Part shown: in pieces, positions 1 through 10,828 of the stretch | Layout: each line of letters starts with the position of its first letter | Numbering within the stretch: position 1 is the first letter of the stretch | Source of the DNA: Pseudorasbora parva | Lineage: Eukaryota; Chordata; Actinopteri; Cypriniformes; Gobionidae | Reading direction: 5' to 3' | NCBI RefSeq assembly: GCF_024679245.1 | Contig: NC_090177.1 | Location: forward strand, 40,377,303-40,441,302 | DNA: 64,000 nucleotides | Notes under the pieces: generated by a model | Databases searched by the model: none | Seen by the model: only the letters and a program-made list of their open reading frames with translations | What the model was told of the DNA's origin: nothing | Made by a program: the position numbers and the translations under genes

Positions 1-2491
1 TGTTGTTTTGTTGACTATAATAGGAGTGGTGTTGTTTTTTTGACTATAATAGGAGCGGTGTTGTTTTGTTGACTATAATAGGAGTGGTGTTGTTTTGTTG
101 ACTATAATAGGAGTGGTGTTGTTTTTTTGACTATAATAGGAGCGGTGTTGTTTTGTTGACTATAATAGGAGCGGTGTTGTTTTGTTGACTATAATAGGAG
201 TGGTGTTGTTTTGTTCACTATAATAGGAGTGGTGTTGTTTTATTGACTATAATAGGAGTGGTGTTGTTTTATTGACTATAATAGGAGCGGTGTTGTTTTA
301 TTGAGTATAATAGGAGCGGTGTTGTTTTATTGACTATAATAGGAGCGGTGTTGTTTTATTGAGTATAATAGGAGCAGTGTTGTTTTATTGACTATAATAG
401 GAGTGGTGTTGTTTTATTGACTATAATAGGAGCGGTGTTTTTTTTGTTGACTATAATAGGAGTGGTGTTGTTTTATTGACTATAATAGGAGCGGTGTTGT
501 TTTGTTGACTATAATAGGAGCGGTGTTGTTTTGTTGACTATAATAGGAGTGGTGTTGTTTTTATGACTATAATAGGAGCGGTGTTGTTTTGTTGACTATA
601 ATAGGAGTGGTGTTGTTTTTTTGACTATAATAGGAGTGGTGTTTTTTTTTTTACTATAATAGGAGCGGTGTTGTTTTGTTGACTATAATAGGAGTGGTGT
701 TGTTTTTTTGACTATAATAGGAGCGGTGTTGTTTTGTTGACTATAATAGGAGTGGTGTTGTTTTATTGACTATAATAGGAGCGGTGTTGTTTTATTGACT
801 ATAATAGGAGTGGTGTTGTTTTATTGACTATAATAGGAGCGGTGTTGTTTTGTTGACTATAATAGGAGTGGTGTTGTTTTATTGACTATAATAGGAGTGG
901 TGTTGTTTTATTGACTATAATAGGAGCGTTGTTGTTTTGTTGACTATAATAGGAGCGGTGTAGTTTTGAAGACTAAAACAGGAGCTGTGTTTTGTTGACT
1001 AAAATGGGAGCGGAGTAGTTTTGAAGACTATAATAGGAGCGGTGTAGTTTTGAAGACTATAATAGGAGCGGTGTTGTTTTGTTGACTATATAGGAGTGGT
1101 GTTGTTTTGTTGACTATAATAGGAGCGTTGTAGTTTTTTTGACTATAATAGGAGCGGTGTTGTTTTGTTGACTATAATAGGAGTGGTGTTGTTTTGTTGA
1201 CTATAATAGGAGCGGTGTTGTTTTGTTGACTATAATAGGAGTGGTGTTGTTTTATTGACTATAATAGGAGTGGTGTTGTTTTATTGACTATATAGGAGCG
1301 GTGTTGTTTTGTTGACTATAACAGGAGTGGTGTTGTTTTTTTGACTATAATAGGAGCGGTGTTGTTTTGTTGACTCTAATAGGAGCGGTGGAGAGTTATT
1401 GACTATAATAGGAGTGGTGTTGTTTTTTTGACTATAATAGGAGCGGTGTTGTTTTGTTGACTATAATAGGAGCGGTGTTGTTTTATTGACTATAATAGGA
1501 GCGGTGTTGTTTTATTGACTATAATAGGAGCGGTGTTGTTTTGTTGACTATAATAGGAGCGGTGTTGTTTTGTTGACTATAATAGGAGTGGTGTTGTTTT
1601 ATTGACTATAATAGGAGCGGTGTTGTTTTGTTGACTATAATAGGAGTGGTGTTGTTTTATTGACTATAATAGGAGCGGTGTTGTTTTGTTGTTTATAATA
1701 GGAGCGGTGTTGTTTTTTTGACTATAATAGGAGCGGTGTTGTTTTATTGACTATAATAGGAGCGGTGTTGTTTTATTGACTATAATAGGAGCGGTGTTGT
1801 TTTGTTGACTATAATAGGAGTGGTGTTGTTTTATTGACTATAATAGGAGCGGTGTTGTTTTGTTGACTATAATAGGAGTGGTGTTGTTTTTTTGACTATA
1901 ATAGGAGTGGTGTTGTTTTATTGACTATAATAGGAGTGGTGTTGTTTTGTTGACTATAATAGGAGTGGTGTTGTTTTTTTGACTATAATAGGAGTGGTGT
2001 TGTTTTGTTGACTATAATAGGAGTGGTGTTGTTTTGTTGACTATAATAGGAGTGGTGTTGTTTTGTTGACTATAATAGGAGTGGTGTTGTTTTATTGACT
2101 ATAATAGGAGTGGTGTTGTTTATTTGACTATAATAGGAGTGGTGTTGTTTTATTGCCTATAATAGGAGTGGTGTTGTTTTATTGACTATAATAGGAGTGG
2201 TGTTGTTTTATTGACTATAATAGGAGTGGTGTTGTTTTGTTGACTATAATAGGAGTGGTGTTGTTTTGTTGACTATAATAGGAGTGGTGTTGTTTTGTTG
2301 ACTATAATAGGAGTGGTGTTGTTTTGTTGACTATAATAGGAGTGGTGTTGTTTTTTTGACTATAATAGGAGCGGTGTTGTTTTGTTGACTATAATAGGAG
2401 TGGTGTTGTTTTGTTGACTATAATAGGAGTGGTGTTGTTTTGTTGACCATAATAGGAGCAGAGTAGTTTTGAAGACTATAATAGAAGCAGT
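1..2491 (+). repeat. 29-bp satellite array, block 1
   Basis: Head-to-tail array of a 29-bp monomer whose conserved core reads GACTATAATAGGAGYGGTG, followed by a T-rich half (TTGTTTTGTT, TTGTTTTATT or TTGTTTTTTTG). About 86 copies fill the block. Variation is concentrated at the GAGTGG/GAGCGG position and in the T-rich half. A patch near 950-1080 is more diverged and carries the GTAGTTTTGAA variant that dominates later blocks. The array runs off the left edge of the window. No coding potential; the open frames crossing it are by-products of the repeat. Confidence 0.97.
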
Positions 2492-2700
2492 GTTCCCTTT
2501 CGGGGAACTCGAGCTGCGTCGAAACGCTGTGAGAACGCCTCTGCGTTAATGCGTCGTGAAGCGCGTGTAGAACCAATCCATCGGGAGATCGATCGTCGCC
2601 GACGTGATGACGTCGCCGACGTGATGACATCATCGACGTGATGACGTCATCGACCGGAGACTATAAAAGGTCCGCGAACACAAACAGGAACTAGCTTCTG
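2492..2700 (+). repeat. DIRS left inverted terminal repeat
   Basis: Positions 2513-2700 are the near-perfect reverse complement of 7474-7660. The outermost stretch 2492-2512 (GTTCCCTTTCGGGGAACTCG) is not shared with the right terminus, and this non-identical extension is typical of DIRS elements. The first 46 bp (2492-2537) reappear inverted in the internal complementary region at 7327-7372 with one mismatch. Confidence 0.92.
2596..2670 (+). promoter_or_regulatory. DIRS promoter: repeated CRE-like sites and TATA box
   Basis: The left terminal repeat holds three to four head-to-tail blocks built on GACGTGATGACGTCATCG. At least one contains the palindromic cAMP-response element TGACGTCA. A TATA box (CTATAAAAGG, 2661-2670) lies just downstream. 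Transcription would start near 2690-2700 and read into gag. The same signals are present inverted in the right repeat (about 7508-7580), so an antisense transcript leaving the element to the left is also possible. Binding of ATF/CREB factors is inferred from the motif only. Confidence 0.6.
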
Positions 2701-3145
2701 TGCCTTCAGTAAGCGATCTGTGTGAACCTGTCTGTCTATTTGGTGTTTTTGTCTGTTCATTAGAGAGAATTTTCCACCTTTGTTAAATATATCTGATATA
2801 TATTTTATAACATAGAGAGAAAAAGGAGATTATGCCGAGTGAACAGCATTTCACAGTGGGTTCATCCCTGACCTCAAAAATATATATATTGCGTGTGGGA
2901 AACACACTCATTGTGTATGGCTGTTTGGGAGCACAGCACACTCAGGCAGCCCTTGAGGGGGCCGCTTGCGAGTATTTTTTGAACGGCTTAAGATAAAAAA
3001 TAAAATAAAATAAAATAAAAGAACCGTTAAGAATGCTGCGCTCCCGCCGGGCACTCTTCGAGGAGGGTGCTTCGGCTCATGTTCCCCGCGGCTCGGTCCC
3101 GCTGCTGCCGAGGCAGAGCGGTGGCTTCAGTCGTGGGGTTCACAC

Positions 3146-3821
3146 ATGGACTTTACAGAGGGGTTTGAGACAGGCCCAGCCTTATCTCAGCCCTCACCTG
3201 TATCGTCCAGTGCCTCGTCTCGGGGTTTGGAAGCCCGCTCTGCGGTTTCTTCCTCCCCGGGCGGGGCACCGGTGCTCCGACTATCCAGCTCTGAGGAGGT
3301 GGACGTTGAGAGGATCGCGATTGAAGACTCGCCACTTCAGTCACCCGCTAGTGAGTTGAGGTTCTCACGAGAGCTGTGGCCAGGTTAAATATAAAAATAA
3401 AGAACGACTGGCTGGCGGAAATATCTGAATCCCATCAAAATCAGAGAAAACGAAATTAGATGAGCGATTCCTGCCCTCTCGTGCAAAGCATCAACGTCCT
3501 GCCGTTCTTCCCTGACCTGCACACGAGGTGTCTAGGTCATGGGGGAAACCGGTATCATATAGAGTGTTCAGCCCACATACATCTGCATGTATTAATATAT
3601 TTGGGCTGAGACACTATGGTTATGGGGCGATGCCGAAGATCGAAGAGACGGTTGCGAGCTATCTCTCGCCTTCAGCTGCATCGTCCCTGGCATTTCCCCT
3701 CCGAAGGAAATCGGTGCTTACCTCAGCACACGGTACCCGTCTTCCTTCGGTGCCCACAGGGGGCCGCGCTGCTAACCCCGCCGCAATGTCGGGGCGCAGA
3801 GGGTCTCCACGGGCCACCTGA
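3146..3821 (+). pseudogene. DIRS gag-like gene, broken
   Basis: Two open segments resemble the N-terminal protein of fish DIRS elements. Segment 3146-3388 encodes a Ser/Pro/acidic stretch (motifs LSSSEEVDVE and DSPLQSPASE). Segment 3528-3821 encodes the more conserved part (HYGYGAMPKIEETVASYLSP). Between them the frame is closed by stops and shifts, although residues resembling the family are still scattered through 3388-3528. After ASSLAFPL the gag frame runs into the tandemly repeated linker and stops at 3819. The normal gag of these elements is considerably longer, so the C-terminal part was probably lost or replaced by the repeat expansion. The role of this protein (nucleic-acid binding, particle formation) is inferred from the family. 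Confidence 0.65.
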
Positions 3822-4412
3822 GGGTGGTCCGCCCCCTCCTCGGAGGGCATGCGAGCAGTCAGGTCAGGTGTTCCCTGCCGGTTCGCCGTTTCAGGGCACT
3901 GCACTCGCTACTCAAATTACACCAAAGGCCAGCCTCGAGAGGCTGGTTCCCTTAGTTTCCCCTCCGTGGGAAGACTGTGCTTACCTCAGCATACGGTACC
4001 CGTCTTCCTTCGGTACCCTCAAGGGGCCGTGCTGCCAACCCCGCCGCAATGTCGGGACGCAGAGGGTCTCCGCGGGCCACCTGAGGGTGGTCCGCCCCCT
4101 CCTCGGAGGGCAGGGAAACAAAAGGAAAGCGTCAGGACGCTGAGGGTAGTCCCCTCCGAAGGGAAACAGTGTTTACCTCTGCCTACGGTACCCGTTGTCC
4201 TGCAGCGCCCTCTGGGGGCCGCGCTGCCAACCCCGCCGCAATGCCGGGGCGCAGACGGTCCCCGCGGGCCACTCGAGGGTGGTCCGCTCCCCCTTCGGGG
4301 GGCTCCCGAGCAGTCAAGTCAGTCGTTCCCTGCCGGTCCGCCGCTTCAGGGCACTGTGCTTGCTGTTCAAAGTACACCAGAGGCCAGCCTCGAGAGGCTG
4401 GTTCCCTTAGTA
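3690..4412 (+). repeat. Three-copy internal tandem repeat in the DIRS gag-RT linker
   Basis: A GC-rich unit is repeated three times, landmarked by CGGTACCCGT at 3731, 3994 and 4186. Successive starts are 263 and 192 bp apart; copy 2 is shortened at its 3' side. Copies share the landmarks AACCCCGCCGCAATG, GGTGGTCCGC and CCAGCCTCGAGAGGCTGGTT. The last copy runs in frame into the reverse transcriptase, so it is probably the original and the others are duplications that helped to break the reading frame. Confidence 0.85.
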
Positions 4413-6236
4413 GATTTTCTAGACGAATGGAAATGTCTATCAGATATATCTCGTTGGGTTCTGCAGATAATCGAAAGGGGGTATGCCATTCAATTTAAAA
4501 GGCGGCCACCTCCTTTCAGCGGTGTCCTACCTACAGAGGTGGGCCCGGAGCAGGCTCTGGTGATGGCACAGGAAGTAGAGACACTCCTGCGAAAGGGGGC
4601 TATAGAAAGGGTTCCTCCTCCCGGCAGGGAGTCTGGGTTTTACAGCCGTTACTTCATCGTGCCAAAGAAGGATGGGGGCTTACGCCCGATATTAGATCTG
4701 CATCTCTTAAATTGCTCAGTGGCCAAGCTCAAGTTCAAGATGCTCACACTCAGACAGATTGTGTCGCAGATCAAATCGGAGGATTGGTTTGTCACCATAG
4801 ACCTCAAAGATGCGTATTTTCATGTCTCCATCCTTCCACATCACAGGAAGTTCCTGAGGTTTGCCTTCGGGGGAGAGGCATACCAATATCGAGTACTTCC
4901 TTTCAGTCTAGCTCTGTCACCCCACACATTCACCAAGTGTGTGGATGCAGCTGGCGCCGTTGCGTCTGCAGGGCATCCGTAACTGAATTATATCGACGAC
5001 TGGCTGATTCTAGCGAATACAGAACAGATGGCGGTTCAGCATCGAGATGCTGTTCTCGCACACATGTCGAAATTGGGGTTGAGCCTGAACGCCAAGAAGA
5101 GTGTGCTTTCTCCGGCTCAGAGAACCACTTTTTTAGGCGTGAACTGGGATTCGGTAATTATGCGGGCGCAATTATCGCCAACACGCATAGCATCGATCCT
5201 GGCAGCAGTCAAAGAGCAGAAGCTAGACCGGGCCGTCACTGTGAAGCAGTTCCAGAAACTTTTAGGTCTCATGGCAGTAGCGTCCAACGTAATACCTCTT
5301 GGCCTACTGTACATGAGGCCACTGCAGTGGTGGCTCAAAACAAAAGGGTTCTCCCCGAGGGGAAATCCACTCCGCACGATCAAAGTCACGCGGCGATGCC
5401 TACGTGCTCTGGTCATGTGGAAAAACCCGGGGTTTTTATCTCAGGGTCCCGTGTTGGGGGCTCATGTTCGTCGCGTAACGCTAACGACAGATGCCTTTCT
5501 CACGGGCTGGGGGGCGACCATGAGTGGTCACTCATCCCAGGGTCTATGGCAGGAACATCAGCGGCACTGGCACATAAATCGGCTAGAGATGCTCGCAGTG
5601 TTTCTTGCATTGAAACAGTTTCTGCCCGACCTCAGGGGCCACCATGTGTTAGTCAGGACAGACAACACATCGGTGGTCGCCTATATAAATCATCAGGGGG
5701 GTCTGAGGTCCCGTCCGTTGGACAAATTGGCACGTCGGATCCTCCTGTGGGCCCAAGGGAAATTGCTGTCAGTCAGAGCAGTATATATCCCGGGGGTCCT
5801 GAATCAGGAAGCAGACAGCCTGTCGAGGCAGGGGCCGAGGCCCGGGGAATGGAGACTCCACCCAGAGGTGGTGGAGCTCCTATGGAAGGTATATGGGAAG
5901 GCAGAGATAGATCTATTTGCTTCGGCGGAGAATTTTCACTGCCCGCAGTGGTTTTCTCTGTCCCACCAAGCCCCGCTGGGGTTGGATGCCATGGTACAGG
6001 AGTGGCCGAGGCTACCCCTGTACGCCTTCCCCCCGATTGTCTTGCTTCCAGGAGTTCTGGAGCGGGTACGCCGGGACGGGGCCCAGGTACTTCTAGTGGC
6101 TCCGTACTGGCCGACCAGAATCTGGTTTTCGGACCTGATATCTCTCCTGGAAGGCTCTCCGATGGAGATTCCGACCAGGAGTGATCTACTCTCTCAGGCG
6201 GGCGGGAGATTCCTGCACCCACGCCCAGAGATGTGA
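3849..6236 (+). pseudogene. DIRS reverse transcriptase-RNase H, interrupted
   Basis: One reading frame carries the reverse transcriptase: RESGFYSRYFIVPKKDGGL, the catalytic block FVTIDLKDAYFHV, then YIDDWLI at 4989-5009. A TAA at 4980-4982 lies just before the YIDD box. The dozen codons in front of it are out of register with the family, although the frame is the same on both sides, so two compensating small deletions probably exposed the stop. Downstream (5028-6236) is RNase H with D155 (TTDAF), E187 (NRLEML), D212 (RTDNTS) and D263 counted from 5028. The product would copy the element RNA and degrade the template strand. The frame closes at 6236 and nearly abuts the recombinase gene. The 3849 start is only the first permissible codon; the true N-terminus is unclear. 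Confidence 0.9.
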
Positions 6237-6241
6237 AAACC

Positions 6242-7265
6242 ATGGGCTTGGCCTCTGCGGGGGCCAGGCTCATAGAGGAGGGTCTCTCGGCCGAGGTCGT
6301 TGAGACCATCCTTCACTCCAGAGCTCCGTCCACGAGGAAGCTGTACGCTTTGAAATGGAAACTTTTCTCAGCATGGTGCAGTGAACGCCAGTGGGACCCA
6401 GTTAACTGCCCGGTTGGTACAGTGCTGGAGTTCCTGCAGGCAAGGTTCTCGGCAGGGTTGACCCCCTCCACAATAGAGGTGTACGTGGCGGCCTGGGGTG
6501 CCTTCCACATCCCTTTGGGTGGAGTGTCTTTGGGAAGACACCCTCTTATTACACGTTTCCTCCGTGGTACCTTAAGGTGAGGCCGGCTATGCACTCGAGG
6601 GTCTCAGCATGGGACTTGGCCATTGTCTTGCGGGGCTTGTCTGAGCCTCCGTTTGAACCCTTAGAGGAGGTTTCGGATAAGTTCCTCACCCTCAAAACTA
6701 TCTTTCTTTTGGCCATATCATCTCTCAAAAGAATAGGAGATATTCAGTCCCTGTCGGTTGGGCCCTCATGCCTAGAGTTTGCGCCTGGGATGGTAAAGGC
6801 TTTTCTGCATCCCAGACCGGGTTATGTCCCCAAGGTTCCTACGAGCCCACGGGGCCCCATAACTCTCCAAGCTTTTTGTCCTCCTCCTTTCACGACGTCG
6901 GACCAGGAAAGACTAAATCTGCTGTGCCCTGTTAGGGCGTTAGATACGTATGTCCACAGAACTGCCTTGTGGAGAAACACCGATCAATTGTTCGTCTGTT
7001 TCGGAGCCCCTAAGGGGGGGCTCCAGTGTCTAAGCAGAGAATGAGCAAGTGGGTGGTCGAGGCCATTTCACTTGCTTATGAGGCGGCCGGGCAGCCCTCT
7101 CCACTGGCTGTCCGGGCGCACTCTACCAGGGGTATGGCTGCTTCTAAAGCACTTTTGTCGGGGGCTTCCCTCCAAGATGCGGCAGGCTGGTCTTCGCCAC
7201 TAACTTTCGTCAGATTCTACGAGTTAGATTTGGCATCTACTGTTGGGGCGCAGGTACTCTCGTAA
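6242..7265 (+). pseudogene. DIRS tyrosine recombinase, two frameshifts
   Basis: Three overlapping open segments in three different frames together cover a tyrosine recombinase: 6242-6580 (SAM-like core-binding domain, VVETILHSRAPSTRKLYALK), 6577-7044 and 7026-7265 (catalytic domain). Catalytic residues visible are Arg in SLKRIGD (second segment), His and Arg in AHSTRG, and the nucleophile Tyr in FVRFYELD (third segment). The first break is at about 6577-6582. The second is next to a run of seven G at 7013-7019, a likely replication slip. This enzyme would integrate the circular DNA intermediate. With two shifts it cannot be made as one chain without recoding. Confidence 0.88.
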
Positions 7266-7326
7266 TCGTGTGCGCTTCGGCTTCACACATACGAGGCACT
7301 TGGTCCCATGGCGATGTGGGTATAAG

Positions 7327-7425
7327 CGTTCTCACAGCGTTTCGACGCAGCTCCAGTTCCCCGAAAGGGAACGTCTCGGTTACGTATGTAACCCTAGTTC
7401 CCTGAGGGAACGAGACGCTGCGTCG
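7327..7425 (+). other. DIRS internal complementary region (circle-junction template)
   Basis: The first part (7327-7372) is the reverse complement of the outer left end (2492-2537). The second part (7370-7425) is the reverse complement of the outer right end (about 7653-7708). The two overlap in one AAC (7370-7372), the complement of the single GTT that would remain when the ends are joined. In DIRS replication models this region templates the missing ends and aligns them for ligation into a circle. Confidence 0.88.
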
Positions 7426-7473
7426 CCCTGCCATACTCCCGGCGTGCCCGTGATCACTTACTTCAGGCTTTAT

Positions 7474-7708
7474 CAGAAGCTAGTTCCTGTTTGTGTTCGC
7501 GGACCTTTTATAGTCTCCGGTCGATGACGTCATCACGTCGATGACGTCATCACGTCGGCGACGTCATCACGTCGGCGACGATCGATCTCCCGATGGATTG
7601 GTTCTACACGCGCTTCACGACGCATTAACGCAGAGGCGTTCTCACAGCGTTTCGACGCAGCGTCTCGTTCCCTCAGGGAACTAGGGTTACATACGTAACC
7701 GAGACGTT
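7474..7708 (-). repeat. DIRS right inverted terminal repeat
   Basis: Reverse complement of the left repeat from 7474 to 7660, including the TATA box and CRE-like repeats. It is followed by a right-specific extension (7661-7708) ending GTAACCGAGACGTT. Satellite resumes immediately after. A degenerate copy of this right extension is found alone at 36479-36530. Confidence 0.9.
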
Positions 7709-8275
7709 TTGTTGACTAAAATGGGAGCGGAGTAGTTTTGTTGACTTTAATAGGAGCGGTGTAGTTTTGTTGACTTTAATAGGAGCGGTGTAGTTTTGTT
7801 GACTATAATAGGAGCGGTGTAGTTTTGAAGACTAAAATAGGAGCCGTGTTTTGTTGACTAAAATGGGAGCGGAGTAGTTTTGAATACTTTAATAGGAGCG
7901 GTGTAGTTTTGAAGACTATAATAGGAGCTGTGTTTTGTTGACTATAATAGGAGCGGTGTAGTTTTGAAGACTATAATAGGTGCAGTGTTTTGTTGAATAT
8001 AATAGGAGCAATGTAGTTTTGTTGAATATAATAGGAGCTGTGTTTTGTTGGCTATAATAGGAAAGGTGTTGTTTTGTTGACTCTAATAGAAGCGCTGTAG
8101 TTTTATTGACTATAATTAGATGGGTGTAGTTTTGAAGACTATAATAGGAGCGGAGTAGTTTTGTTGACTCTAATAGGAGCGGTGTAGTTTTGAAGACTAT
8201 AATAGGAGCGGTGTTGTTTTGAAGACTATAATAGGAGCAGTGTAGTTTTATTGACTAATAGGAGAGGTGTTGTTT
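7709..8275 (+). repeat. 29-bp satellite array, block 2 (diverged)
   Basis: Same repeat and orientation as block 1 but mostly of the GTAGTTTTGAAGACTATAAT type, with 26-bp short monomers (GTGTTTTGTTGACTATAATA) and more point changes. It ends where the 62-bp satellite begins. Confidence 0.93.
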
Positions 8276-8280
8276 TTAGA

Positions 8281-9537
8281 GGTATACTGTAATAACTGAT
8301 CAAAGGTGTTCAGTGTCAGATATTATATTCATACTGTAATTACATCAGATACCTGTCCTGATCACAGGTGTTCAGTGTCAGATATTATATTCATACTGTA
8401 ATAACATCAGATACCTGTCCTGATCACAGGTGTTTAGTGTCAGATACTATATTCATACTGTAATTACATCAGATACCTGTCCTGATCACAGGTGTTCAGT
8501 GTCAGATATTATATTCATACTGTAATAACTTCAGATACCTGTCCTGATCACAGGTGTTTAGTGTCAGATATTATATTCATACTGTTATAACTTCAGATAC
8601 CTGTCCTGATCACAGGTGTTCAGTGTCAGATATTATATTCATACTGTAATAACTTCAGATACCTGTCCTGATCACTGGTGTTTCGTGTCAGATATTATAT
8701 TCGTACTGTAATAACATCAGATACCTGTCCTGATCACTGGTGTTTAGTGTCAGATATTATATTCATACTGTAATAACATCAGATACCAGTCCTGATCACA
8801 GGTGTTTAGTGTCAGATATTATATTCATACTGTAATAATTTCAGATACCTGTCCTGATCACAGGTGTTTAGTGTCAGATATTATATTCATACTGTAATAA
8901 CATCAGATACCTGTCCTGATCACTGGTGTTTAGTGTCAGATATTATATTCGTACTGTAATAACTTCAGATACCTGTCCTGATCATTGGTGTTTAGTGTCA
9001 GATATTATATTCATACTGTAATAACTGCAAATACCAGTCCTGATCACTGGTGTTTAGTGTCAGATATTATATTCGTACTGTAATAACTTCAGATACCTGT
9101 CCTGACCACTGGTGTTTCCTGTCAGATATTATATTCGTACTGTAATAACTTCAGATACCTGTCCTGATCACAGGTGTTTAGTGTCAGATATTATATTCGT
9201 ACTGTAATAACTGCAAATACCAGTCCTGATCACTGGTGTTTAGTGTCAGATGTTATATTCGTACTGTAATAACATCAGATACCTGTCCTGTTCACTGGTG
9301 TTTAGTGTCAGATGTTATATTCGTACTGTAATAACATCAGATACCTGTCCTGATCACTGGTGTTTAGTGTCAGATGTTATATTCGTACTGTAATAACATC
9401 AGATACCTGTCCTGATCACTGGTGTTTCGTGTCAGATATTATATTCGTACTGTAATAACATCAGATACCTGTCCTGATCACTGGTGTTTAGTGTCAGATA
9501 TTATATTCATACTGTAATAACATCAGATACCTGTCCT
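8281..9537 (-). repeat. 62-bp satellite array, small block
   Basis: About 20 copies of a 62-bp monomer containing TCAGATACCTGTCCTGATCA followed by CAGGTGTTTAGTGTCAGAT and an AT-rich part (ATTATATTCATACTGTAATA). Recurrent variants are ACAGG/ACTGG, TTCAG/ATCAG and CATAC/CGTAC. The orientation is opposite to the large block at 36531-40888. The array ends abruptly at CCTGTCCTGA, where a DIRS recombinase fragment is joined. Confidence 0.96.
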
Positions 9538-9677
9538 GACCTGATGGAAACTGTGGGCCTGGCCTCTGAGGGGGCTAGGCTCTTAGAAGAGGGTCTCTCG
9601 ACTGAGGTCGTGGAGACCATCCTTCACTACAGAGCTCCGTCCAGGAGGAAGCTGTACGCACTAAAATGGAGATTGTA
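9538..9677 (+). pseudogene. Fragment of a DIRS tyrosine recombinase N-terminus
   Basis: Encodes GLASEGARLLEEGLSTEVV and continues to LYALKW, clearly homologous to 6242-6365 of the DIRS element in this window but with many nucleotide differences. It is therefore an independent, older copy. It starts exactly at the last 62-bp satellite monomer and ends abruptly in the AT-rich sequence that follows, so it is a rearrangement scar rather than a gene. Confidence 0.85.
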
Positions 9678-10048
9678 GGGCCCTATAAAATCCGTTTTAT
9701 TTTTTCCCAAATTCCGTTTTATTTTTTCCCAAATTCCGTTTTTTCCGTTTTAATTTTTGCAAATTCCGTTTTTTCCGTTTTAATTTTTGCAGATTCCTTT
9801 TTTTCCGTTAAAATGTTTGGCAATTCAGTTTTTTTTACCCTTTACTGTTATTTTGGTGAAAAAAGAGTTTGCTTTTAATGTTAATATAATAGAACATAAA
9901 ACAAAAAATAGGAATGACCTTAAATTTATTGAGGTAACAAACATCACATTTACTTTTTAGGACAAATATGATATTTGACATAACACTGCACTTCAAGTAC
10001 TTCAAATATTAATGGTTATTAGCTTTAAACTTTCCGGTAAAATAAATT
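9678..10048. other. AT-rich sequence with short internal repeats, no gene
   Basis: Begins GTAGGGCCCTATAAAATCCG and contains several copies of a short unit built on AAATTCCGTTTT and CCGTTTTAATTTTTGC (9690-9805), followed by featureless AT-rich DNA. The start resembles an end of a DNA transposon, but no matching inverted end was found. No coding sequence is supported. Confidence 0.5.
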
Positions 10049-10056
10049 ATAATAGT

Positions 10057-10749
10057 TAGGGCTGGGATAAACGATTATTTTTTAAACGATTAATCTAGCG
10101 ATTATTTTTTTCGATGCATCGATTAATCTAACGATTAATTTTTCCTGCCCGATTCGGTTACGATTCGATTCGATTACAGATTATCTCCCCATTAATTGCC
10201 TAATAGCAATTTATACATGTTGATTTAATTATCTGAATGAAAAAACGAATTCCTTAACATTGCAATATATGTTTATTGCTCTTAAAATTAGTTAGTAATT
10301 TAGTAAGTAAGACTATACAAGAGCAATGCATTCAATAAAACCTTGAAAACATAAAGTAGGCTACACACACACACACACACAAATAAATAAGTATTAACCT
10401 ACAACAAAGAAACATATTATACGATTTTTCTATGTATGCAACTCAGCCTACAGGCTATGCCCATCGATTAAATATCAACAATTTGGTTAATCAAATCCGG
10501 GGACACACTGCAAGCGTGAGCGTCTCGGCTGCGTGGCGTGTCCGTTTTTGTTTCGGCTCCCATGTTAACAGGTTGGAGTTTGCACACTGCCTGTGACGCG
10601 CGGAAAACGCGTGCATGCTGGAAATAGAAGAGCGCCTATTTTTCACGTGTGTTGGGAGCGTCTCCTCCGGGCCAAATAGAATAGGAAAAGATGTTTATAT
10701 ATCATTTTGACACGAATACATATTATTAAATTACGTTGTCCCAGCCCTA
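10057..10749. mobile_element. Non-autonomous hAT element (693 bp)
   Basis: Bounded by inverted ends TAGGGCTGGGATAAACG (left) and, reading inward from the right, TAGGGCTGGGACAACG. It is flanked by a perfect 8-bp target duplication ATAATAGT at 10049-10056 and 10750-10757. An 8-bp duplication with a TAGGGCTGGG end is diagnostic of hAT. The interior has subterminal ATTAATC/CGATTA repeats and a short CA microsatellite (10361-10380) but no transposase, so mobility would depend on an enzyme made elsewhere. Confidence 0.92.
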
Positions 10750-10828
10750 ATAATAGTTTATATAAGTTAAAATGAAAGTGCTCCAGTAGCTTTTTCTTTC
10801 AAGTATTTTTTTTTAAAAAGAACTTATA

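Larger units (their letters stand above)
2492..7708 (+). mobile_element. DIRS-type tyrosine-recombinase retrotransposon, degraded
   Basis: A 5.2-kb element inserted in the 29-bp satellite. It has non-identical inverted terminal repeats, a gag-like region, RT with RNase H, a tyrosine recombinase in place of an integrase, and an internal complementary region (ICR) after the last gene. That gene order and the ICR define the DIRS order. Both ends carry GTT (2492-2494 and 7706-7708). The satellite reads GCAGTGTTTTGTTGAC once the element is removed, so a single GTT is the target, as expected for recombinase-mediated insertion without a classical target duplication. All three coding regions carry frame breaks, so this copy is probably not autonomous. 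Confidence 0.93.

Noticed and set aside
1..2491. Bacterial promoter-like TTGAC and TATAAT in every satellite monomer
   Set aside because: The match is a chance property of the monomer; the context is a vertebrate genome and spacing is only a few bases.
1..2491. CRISPR-like array
   Set aside because: Monomers are contiguous with no unique spacers, so it is a satellite.
4712..6184. 490-codon open frame across the DIRS RT region
   Set aside because: It is in a different register from the RT/RNase H motifs and has no domain of its own; it is a shadow produced by the GC-rich composition.
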